Positions 7,475-12,694 of a DNA stretch of 12,694 bases are shown here, in pieces. This DNA is from Bacillota bacterium (lineage in GTDB: Bacteria; Bacillota; Clostridia; Christensenellales; CAG-138). The number at the start of each line of letters is the position of its first letter. Position 1 is the first letter of the stretch. The notes under the pieces were generated by a model. That model searched no databases. It saw only the letters and a list, made by a program, of their open reading frames with translations, and was not told the DNA's origin. A program made the translations under genes and the position numbers. The stretch covers positions 1 to 12,694 of the forward strand of contig JAEXFV010000159.1 in the NCBI GenBank assembly GCA_023451115.1, read 5' to 3'.

Positions 7475-7975
7475 TTATAGTGCCGAGCAGTTTTTTTTAC
7501 AATCTTGCGCAAACTTTGTAACCAGTGCATTACCGCCATTTTTCTTCCAAACCAAGTTTTGGGAAATTGCAGCATGTGCAACAGGTTCCAGGGCAACGTC
7601 CCCACAGGAGGATGTGAGCTTAGCGGGCAAAAGGCGTAACGTGGTAACATTACAGTCCTCCCAAGGCGAGCCTTCTGAAACCGGCAGCAACACAATATCC
7701 AGTTTGTCATGCAGCAAACGGTCCCGCAGCTTAGCGCTGCGGCCATAGTAGAAACAAAAGCCCACGGAAGGGTGGCTCCGGGAAAACGGATCCATGATAT
7801 CGATCATATCCGATACCAGCGCCGGGTCTGAAAAACCGATCCGGAGTTCCTGCCTGCTATCATCTGAAACACAGGGCTTTGCGTTCTCTCCCATAAAAAC
7901 ATCCAGCTTTTTCATTATAAAATAACCGAATACAAATACACCCGCAACACCAAGAATTAGTATCAGATCTCGCAT
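7475..7975 (-). CDS. Membrane-anchored protein with a reduced LysR-type effector-binding domain
   Basis: A 166-residue protein. ATG at 7975 follows a strong AGGAGG 7 bases upstream. Residues ~4-21 are one membrane helix; the KK directly after it suggests the rest faces the cytoplasm. From residue 44, LRIGFSDPALVSDM, then FSRSHPSVGF, SAKLRDRLLHDKLDIVLLPVS (split at 80-99) match the first half of a LysR substrate-binding domain. The end, NLVWKKNGGNALVTKF, matches its last helix. Only ~45 residues lie between, against roughly 100 or more normally, so the second lobe appears to be missing. There is no helix-turn-helix. It lies 38 bp after trkA and 47 bp before kdpD, so it probably belongs to potassium control, perhaps as an accessory sensor of TrkA/TrkH or KdpD. 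I do not recognise a named family; the role is inference. A8 near its end could permit frameshifting. Confidence 0.78.
   Translation of the reverse strand: MRDLILILGVAGVFVFGYFIMKKLDVFMGENAKPCVSDDSRQELRIGFSDPALVSDMIDIMDPFSRSHPSVGFCFYYGRSAKLRDRLLHDKLDIVLLPVSEGSPWEDCNVTTLRLLPAKLTSSCGDVALEPVAHAAISQNLVWKKNGGNALVTKFAQDCKKNCSAL
7490..7498 (-). other. A8 tract with slippery heptamer near the end of the LysR-like gene
   Basis: On the coding strand the codons TGT AAA AAA AAC contain A AAA AAC in the phase of a classic -1 slippery site, seven codons from the stop. The -1 frame gives 13 further codons. The +1 frame continues for 24 codons with a hydrophobic stretch (YWFLMSMIALGFGGG) and stops inside the kdpD start region. 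A one-base change in the homopolymer would therefore add a possible second membrane segment. Confidence 0.4.
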
Positions 7976-8013
7976 GATGCCACCTCCTCTTACCGGATGG
8001 TCAGGCTATTGGG

Positions 8014-8661
8014 TCATATATGGAAGCACTTTTGCAGGTTTTTATACTTGCCCAGCACCAGGAGCGTATCGTCACTGGTAAATTCCGTATCCGGCGATAC
8101 GGACATATCCATTTTGCCATTATGCTTAACGGCCATTATGTTAATGCCGTACTTTTTTCGAATGTCAATCTGCCCAACCGTCTTCCCAATCCATACCTCA
8201 GGCAGATCCACCTCAAATATGGCATGTTCCCGGTCCAGCGAAATATAGTCCAAAATATGATCCGAGCTATAGCGGATAGCGGTCCATTTGGCTAATTGAC
8301 GCTCCGGATACACCACTTCATCCGCACCATTGCGCAGGAGAAATTTTGCTTGCACATCCCTGGCGGCTCTCGCCACAACCAGTTTTGCTCCCATCTCTTT
8401 GAGAAGGGAGGTGGTTTCCAGAGAGCTTTGAAAATCATTCCCAATGGCTACAATGCACACATCAAAATTGCGGACGCCAAGGGAGGCGAGGAACTCCTCA
8501 TTGGTGCTGTCAGCAATTTGTGCGCTGGTAACAATGGGCAAAATCTCGTTTACCCGTTCCTCACTTTCATCAATCGCCATCACCTGATGGCCCAATTCGC
8601 TTAGTTCCATTGCTATGTGTTTTCCAAAACGGCCCAAGCCGATTAAAAGAATGGATTTCAT
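8014..8661 (-). CDS. trkA: TrkA/KtrA-type RCK gating subunit of potassium channel
   Basis: A 215-residue cytoplasmic protein with one RCK unit, the size of KtrA rather than the double-unit TrkA of enterobacteria. The N-terminal Rossmann domain starts with ILLIGLGRFGKHIA, with glycines 8, 10 and 13 of GxGxxG, and Asp31 at the end of strand 2, where NAD(H)/ATP-type nucleotides bind. The RCK_C domain spans ~135-212 (IFEVDLPEVWIGKTV ... DDTLLVLGK). Octameric rings of such proteins open or close the membrane partner in response to nucleotides, and in Firmicutes RCK_C can bind c-di-AMP. ATG at 8661 has GGAGG 8 bases upstream and lies 25 bp after trkH, its partner. ktrA would be an equally good name. 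Confidence 0.93.
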   Translation of the reverse strand: MKSILLIGLGRFGKHIAMELSELGHQVMAIDESEERVNEILPIVTSAQIADSTNEEFLASLGVRNFDVCIVAIGNDFQSSLETTSLLKEMGAKLVVARAARDVQAKFLLRNGADEVVYPERQLAKWTAIRYSSDHILDYISLDREHAIFEVDLPEVWIGKTVGQIDIRKKYGINIMAVKHNGKMDMSVSPDTEFTSDDTLLVLGKYKNLQKCFHI

Positions 8662-8682
8662 GACTATATCCTCCCTTATTCC

Positions 8683-8704
8683 ACCGTTATCCTACCGTTA
8701 TCCT
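8683..8704 (-). repeat. Perfect 11-bp tandem duplication at the trkH stop
   Basis: ACCGTTATCCT occurs twice back to back (8683-8693 and 8694-8704, plus strand). The copies are read in different frames: one encodes R-I-T of the C-terminus, the other supplies the TAA stop. Removing one copy would end the protein in TVE rather than TVG and leave it the same length, so the effect on the protein is minor. Confidence 0.7.
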
Positions 8705-10021
8705 TTCCTGGGGGAGCTTACCAAGCTGAAGCGATCGCCCGGAAAGTGCCGCAAAAATCAATGTCAACCCGCCAACCCTGCCAAAAAACATCAGCACAAT
8801 CAGCACAATCTTGGAGAGCATTCCCAATGACGGCGTGATGCCCAAGCTTAATCCTACGGTGCCAACAGCAGAAGCTGTTTCATACAGGCAAGTGAGCATA
8901 GGCAGCCCTTCCGCTGCGCTGATGATCATGGCGCCGCCCATACACAGGCCAACATACATCAAAAGGATCGTGGAAGCATTTGCCATGATTTCATGGGAAA
9001 TACTTCTTCCGCAAAACTGTGCGCTGTCCCGTCTTCGAAATACGGACAAAGCAGAGGCAAGGAGCACGGCTATTGTGGTGGTTTTCATTCCTCCTGCAGT
9101 AGAGCCCGGCGAACCGCCGATCAACATCAAAACGATGGTCAGCATCTGCCCTGGTTCGCTCATCGCATTTAGGTCTACCGTGTTAAATCCGGCTGTTCTC
9201 GGAGTAACCGATTGAAAGAGCGAAGCCAGGATACGTTTCCCAATGGCAAAATCAGAGAACTCGCCAAAGAAAAAATATACAGCCGGGAGCAGGATCAAAA
9301 TTGCTGTGGTAACCAAAATCACCTTGCTCTGCATCCGGTATTTTTTCAAGTGCAGCCGGTTGGTGCGAATATCATCCCAGGTAAGAAAGCCGATGCCGCC
9401 GATTACAATCAACAGCATCACTGTCACATTGATGACAGGGTTTTCCGCATATGATGTGAGCGAAGAGTACGGCGCTCTGATGCCCATCAAATCAATGCCG
9501 GCATTGCAAAAAGCGGATATGGAGTGGAACAAAGCCATCCAAATGCCTCGCAAAAGGCCGAAGTCCCTGCAGAATACCGGAGCCATAGCGGCTGCGCCCA
9601 ACAGTTCAATGGCAAACGTTGTTTTAACAATGAATCCCGTGAGGCGTACAATGCCGCTCATTTTAGGCGCTGCCACAGCTTCCTGCATGGTGCTGCGCTG
9701 CATCAGCCCGATTTTTCTGCCCGATATCATAGCAAACGACGCCGCTACGGTGATAACGCCCATGCCGCCAATCTGAATCAGCAGCAAAATGATTGTGTGC
9801 CCAAATGCAGCCCAATAGGTGCCAGTATCCTGCACAACAAGCCCAGTTACACAAACCGATGTTGTCGCGGTAAATAACGCATCAATAAATGGTGTTGGCT
9901 GCCCTTTTGCAGATGAAACCGGAAACATCAGCAGCAGCGCCCCCAATAGGATAACGCCCGCAAAGCCTAATACTATAATCTGGAAAGAGTTCAGATGTTT
10001 TCGCCGTTTTAATCCAGGCAT
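8687..10021 (-). CDS. trkH: TrkH/KtrB-type potassium channel subunit
   Basis: A 444-residue integral membrane protein, KtrB-like in length. It has the four membrane-pore-membrane repeats of the superfamily with a glycine filter in each: TGLV (59-62), NAGI (173-176), TAGF (276-279) and TVGL (388-391). The glycine-rich gate loop GGSPGSTAGGMKTTT (302-316) in the third repeat is also present. The N-terminal MPGLKRRKHL is basic, as expected for a cytoplasmic end. With the RCK subunit encoded 25 bp downstream it forms a potassium, possibly sodium-coupled, uptake channel. ATG at 10021 has AAAGGAG about 12 bases upstream, a rather wide spacing. A TATAAT box ends 40 bases above the ATG, so this gene probably starts its own transcript within the kdp locus. 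Confidence 0.94.
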   Translation of the reverse strand: MPGLKRRKHLNSFQIIVLGFAGVILLGALLLMFPVSSAKGQPTPFIDALFTATTSVCVTGLVVQDTGTYWAAFGHTIILLLIQIGGMGVITVAASFAMISGRKIGLMQRSTMQEAVAAPKMSGIVRLTGFIVKTTFAIELLGAAAMAPVFCRDFGLLRGIWMALFHSISAFCNAGIDLMGIRAPYSSLTSYAENPVINVTVMLLIVIGGIGFLTWDDIRTNRLHLKKYRMQSKVILVTTAILILLPAVYFFFGEFSDFAIGKRILASLFQSVTPRTAGFNTVDLNAMSEPGQMLTIVLMLIGGSPGSTAGGMKTTTIAVLLASALSVFRRRDSAQFCGRSISHEIMANASTILLMYVGLCMGGAMIISAAEGLPMLTCLYETASAVGTVGLSLGITPSLGMLSKIVLIVLMFFGRVGGLTLIFAALSGRSLQLGKLPQERITVG

Positions 10022-10253
10022 ATGCTGGCAATGCTCCTTTATCTTCCTTTATCTCATCTTCATTATATAATAATGGGTTTAAAGATAGGGCAAAGGTACT
10101 TCAGGGCGCATTAAGGTTGCATTAAATCCAACATCCCCCTGTGTATCCGGCACAGCAACGGCTGTTATCGTCATTTCAACCCTTCACACGGCAACCCGCT
10201 TCCTGTTAGCAGGCCATAATCCCTCGGGAACCATACTGTTGCCAGCATTCCCT
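10022..10253 (-). other. Intergenic region between kdpC and trkH
   Basis: This 232-bp gap holds the probable trkH promoter in its trkH-proximal half (10062-10126). I found no stable hairpin with a T tract after the kdpC stop, only short arms such as ACAGC/GCTGT, so transcription from kdpC may read through into trkH. No reading frame in it has coding features. Confidence 0.6.
10062..10126 (-). promoter_or_regulatory. Probable KdpE-responsive promoter of the trkH-trkA-kdpDE unit
   Basis: A perfect TATAAT lies at 10067-10062. No -35 resembling TTGACA sits 16-18 bases upstream, which suggests activator dependence. Forty bases above the -10 is TTTAATGCAACCTTAATGC (10126-10108), two TTAATGC copies whose starts are exactly 11 bp apart. 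Direct repeats with 11-bp period are typical binding sites for OmpR/PhoB-family regulators such as KdpE, encoded at the end of this unit. The link to KdpE is inferred from layout, not from a known consensus. Confidence 0.5.
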
Positions 10254-10862
10254 TTATTCATGCAGAATGCCCTCCAGCATAAGATTGACTTTTAACACAT
10301 TTACCGTTTCTTCCCCGAACACGCCCAGCCATTTCCCTTCACTGCAGACGGCAATGATTTCCCGCACTTGTGCCGCCGGCATATCGTTTGCCTCTGCAAT
10401 GCGGGCAACCTGGTACTCCGCCGCCGCAGGGGAAATGTGCGGGTCCAGTCCACTGCCGGAGCAGGTTACTAAATCCACCGGGATCGCCGTTTCCTCCATA
10501 TGGGGGTTCGCTTTTTTCAGCATCTCCACCCGTTCTTTTACCAGCGCATCATATTCCTCGCTGGCGGGCGAGAGGTTGGACGGGACAGCATACATCAGCG
10601 CATTCCCGTTAGAATCGGTATACGTAGAAACATCAATGTTCATTATTCGTCCCCACATATGTTTTTCGTCCGTAAACTGCTGGCCCAGCAATTCGCAGCC
10701 GTACCGTTTGCCATCCACCCAAATGATGCTTCCATTTGCCTGTTGGGGAAAAATCAGTTGGGAAGCGCCTGTAACCGCTGCGGTATATCCAACTCCGCAG
10801 ACCAGGGTAAGTATCAAAAAAAGTGCAGCCGCCCGGGGCAATAGCTGTTTCAATGATTTCAT
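10254..10862 (-). CDS. kdpC: KdpC, assembly/auxiliary subunit of the KdpFABC potassium pump
   Basis: A 202-residue protein with a single N-terminal membrane helix (~9-30) and an extracytoplasmic domain. The family signature PVDLVTCSGSGLDPHISPAA is at 128-147, followed by QVARIAEAND and the terminal VLKVNLMLEG. KdpC stabilises the complex and raises the potassium affinity of KdpA. I chose ATG at 10862 because AGGAGG lies 9 bases upstream and MKSLKQLLPRAAALF is a proper start. An earlier in-frame ATG at 10925 would overlap kdpB by 49 bp and adds residues unlike KdpC. kdpB ends 14 bp upstream. The gene itself looks intact, but KdpC works only with KdpA and KdpB, and kdpB is broken. Confidence 0.95.
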   Translation of the reverse strand: MKSLKQLLPRAAALFLILTLVCGVGYTAAVTGASQLIFPQQANGSIIWVDGKRYGCELLGQQFTDEKHMWGRIMNIDVSTYTDSNGNALMYAVPSNLSPASEEYDALVKERVEMLKKANPHMEETAIPVDLVTCSGSGLDPHISPAAAEYQVARIAEANDMPAAQVREIIAVCSEGKWLGVFGEETVNVLKVNLMLEGILHE

Positions 10863-10876
10863 AATCTCATTCCTCC

Positions 10877-12568
10877 TTATACAAGGCCCATTCCTGTAAG
10901 TAACAGGTCGATCAGCTTCACGCATACAAAAGGAGCTGCCAGGCCGCCCAGGCCATATACCAGCAGGTTCCTGGAAAGCAGTTTTCCAGCGGAAACTTCC
11001 CGGTATTTTACGCCCTTCAACGCCAGGGGAATCAGCGCAATGATAATAAGGGCATTGTAAATAATAGCCGAAAGCACGGCGCTTTGGGGAGAATGCAGCC
11101 CCATAATGTTCAAAGACGACAGCCCAGGGTACAACCCCACAAACAGCGCTGGGATAATGGCAAAATATTTCGCCACGTCGTTGGCAATGGAGAAGGTGGT
11201 AAGGCTGCCTCTGGTCATCAGAAGCTGTTTGCCGATTTTTACAATATCCAACAGCTTTGTGGGGGAGGAATCCAAATCCACCATATTGCCGGCCTCTTTG
11301 GCCGCCTGTGTTCCAGTATTCATAGCAACCGCCACGTCAGCCTGTGCAAGCGCCGGGGCATCGTTGGTGCCGTCTCCCGTCATGGCAACCAGATGGCCAT
11401 GGCGCTGAAAGTTTCGGATCATATCCAGCTTTGCAGAAGGCGTTGCCTCTGCAAGAAAATCATCCACGCCTGCCTCCGCAGCAATCGCTGCAGCAGTTAT
11501 GGGATTATCGCCGGTAATCATAATGGTTTGAATCCCCATCTTGCGTAAGTCTGCAAATTTTTCCTGTACACCTTGCTTGATGATATCCTTTAAATAGATC
11601 ACACCTAAGACTTTGTGATTTTTTGCCACTACCAAAGGCGTACCGCCTTTGGACGAGATGGAACGCACCACCTGAGCGCACTCATCCGAATATATTCCGC
11701 CTGCACAGGTCACGTATTTTTCTACAGCGTCCGCAGCGCCTTTTCGGATTTCTATCCCGTCAATGTCCACGCCGCTCATACGGGTTACAGCCGTAAAGGG
11801 AATAAAGCGCATGTTTCTTCCCTGTAGGTTTCTGCCGCGAATTCCAAATTGCTCCTTGGCTAAAATCACAATGCTGCGCCCCTCGGGCGTTTCATCTGCA
11901 AGGGAGGCCAGCTGCGCTGCATCGGCAAGCTCCTGCATATCAACCTGATCAACAGGGATGAATTCTGCAGCCTGTCGATTGCCTAACGTAATGGTTCCCG
12001 TCTTGTCCAGCATAAGAATGTCCACATCGCCGGCAGCCTCAATGGCTCTGCCGCTCATGGCAAGCACATTGGCCTGGTTCAAGCGTGACATGCCAGCAAT
12101 GCCGATGGCGGAAAGCAGCGCGCCAATGGTTGTGGGGGCAAGGCAAACCAGCAACGCTACCAGTGTGGTGACCGATGTGGGGTTCCCAATGCCAGCCAGC
12201 TTTGCGGAAAACCCAGCGTATGTATAAAGAGACATGGTCACCAGGATAAATATAATGGAAAGCGCTACAAGGAATATCTGCAATGCAATTTCGTTGGGCG
12301 TTTTCTTCCGTGCTGCACCTTCCACCATGGCAATCATCTTATCCAGAAAACTTTCCCCTGCTTCATTGGTTACCTCAACAACGATCCAGTCTGAAAGCAC
12401 CATTGTGCCCCCGGTTACGGCGCTTCGATCGCCTCCGCACTCCCGGATCACCGGTGCGGATTCGCCTGTAATCGCACTTTCATCCACCGACGCCGCCCCC
12501 GCAATCACTTCCCCGTCCGCCGGGATCTGCTGGCCTGCTTTCACAATAACAATATCGCCTTTTTTCAA
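10877..12568 (-). pseudogene. kdpB: KdpB, ATPase subunit of the potassium pump, 5'-truncated
   Basis: About 563 codons remain of a protein normally near 680-690 residues. Homology begins abruptly at LKKGDIVIVKAG in the actuator domain. The first two membrane helices and the start of the A domain, about 125 residues by comparison with the E. coli protein, are absent. What remains is intact: TGES (34-37 of the fragment), CLAPTT (142-147) in the membrane, phosphorylation loop DKTGT with Asp188, the nucleotide domain (~200-330), TGDGTNDAP (397-405) and the C-terminal helices. Immediately upstream the frame reads TAG-CCT-TTG, so only the TTG at 12568 could start it, without a ribosome binding site. 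The DNA beyond 12569 is unrelated. P-type ATPases need the missing part, so this copy is very likely inactive. The missing end may lie beyond the window across an insertion. Confidence 0.9.
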
Positions 12569-12607
12569 AGGCTATGTCACAACAATTAGTTGATAATAGT
12601 GGTTTTT

Positions 12608-12634
12608 ATAAGGAGAGCAAATCGCTCTCCTTAT
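12608..12634 (+). terminator. Hairpin terminator in the DNA adjoining truncated kdpB
   Basis: ATAAGGAGAGC (12608-12618) and GCTCTCCTTAT (12624-12634) form a perfect 11-bp stem with loop AAATC. On the plus strand it is followed by TTTTAT, giving a good U tract. A T run also precedes the stem, so it may work partly on the minus strand, where it would block transcripts heading into the kdpB remnant. Confidence 0.75.
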
Positions 12635-12664
12635 TTTTATCCCTACAAACAAGAATTTGTCAGC

Positions 12665-12694
12665 TTACTCTGTTTCCTGTGGTTCAAATAATGT
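12665..12694 (-). CDS. Possible C-terminal nine codons of a transposase (partial)
   Basis: The minus-strand frame reads TLFEPQETE and then TAA at 12667-12665, open to the right edge. Thirty bases cannot identify a product. The call rests only on its place 95 bases inside the suspected insertion sequence end and before the hairpin. Confidence 0.2.
   Translation of the reverse strand, partial: TLFEPQETE

Larger units (their letters stand above)
12570..12694. mobile_element. Probable end of an insertion sequence that interrupts kdpB
   Basis: kdpB similarity stops at about 12569 and the DNA becomes AT-rich and non-KdpB in every frame, which excludes a simple frameshift. The new DNA begins GGCTATGTCACAACAA, which has the look of a terminal inverted repeat. 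A strong hairpin terminator (12608-12634) and the end of a possible minus-strand reading frame (stop at 12665-12667) follow. A short non-coding end with a terminator next to a transposase gene is common in insertion sequences. The other end and any target duplication are outside the window, and I cannot assign a family. A recombination or assembly joint is the alternative. Confidence 0.5.

Noticed and set aside
7414..7746. 110-codon minus-strand frame overlapping the LysR-like gene
   Set aside because: It lacks a ribosome site and most of it is a shifted reading of the LysR-like gene. Only its last 24 codons, beyond the A8 tract, are kept as a frameshift possibility.
10267..10899. 210-codon open frame on the plus strand opposite kdpC
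   Set aside because: Antisense to the well-supported kdpC, with no family signature of its own.
10863..10925. Earlier kdpC start at 10925
   Set aside because: It would overlap kdpB by 49 bp and add 21 residues unlike KdpC, while ATG 10862 has an AGGAGG site.

Overview
The window looks like chromosomal DNA of a Gram-positive, probably clostridial (Bacillota) bacterium. Pointers are the strong AGGAGG/GGAGG ribosome binding sites, a lipobox protein, a KtrAB-like potassium channel pair and a Firmicutes-style KdpD. Assignment below phylum is not possible from the sequence. Every gene I can support is on the minus strand, so transcription runs from right to left.

Right end, 10254-12694: the end of a Kdp potassium-pump operon. 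kdpB lacks its first ~125 codons. Its reading frame meets a stop two codons above the first possible start, at a junction with unrelated DNA. That DNA carries a strong hairpin terminator and looks like the end of an insertion sequence. kdpC follows intact. kdpA is not in the window.

Middle, 4021-10067: a promoter-like intergenic region with an 11-bp-period direct repeat and a perfect TATAAT box leads into five closely spaced genes. They are trkH/ktrB (potassium channel subunit), trkA/ktrA (its RCK gating subunit), a 166-residue membrane-anchored protein that resembles a LysR effector-binding domain lacking one lobe, kdpD (potassium/turgor sensor kinase) and kdpE (response regulator). The run ends at a perfect 19-bp-arm hairpin (3925-3966). 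A high-affinity pump, a lower-affinity channel and the sensor system are thus joined in one locus. With kdpB broken, the Ktr-like channel may be the main remaining target of KdpDE here.

Left end, 1-3795: a separate unit of three genes. They are a secreted lipoprotein with a glycoside-hydrolase-like barrel and a C-terminal CBM9-like domain, a membrane-anchored HEAT-repeat protein, and a membrane-linked family 2 glycosyltransferase that runs off the left edge. Spacing is 12 bp and then a 1-bp stop/start overlap. The set looks like a small surface-polysaccharide synthesis and processing module: polymer made inside, scaffolded by the HEAT protein, trimmed or bound outside by the lipoprotein.

The best candidates for something undescribed are the single-lobe LysR-like membrane protein inside the potassium operon, with a slippery A8 tract at its end, and the lipoprotein/HEAT/GT2 module. 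No gene-free stretch exceeds 300 bases. I saw no tRNA, rRNA or CRISPR array.
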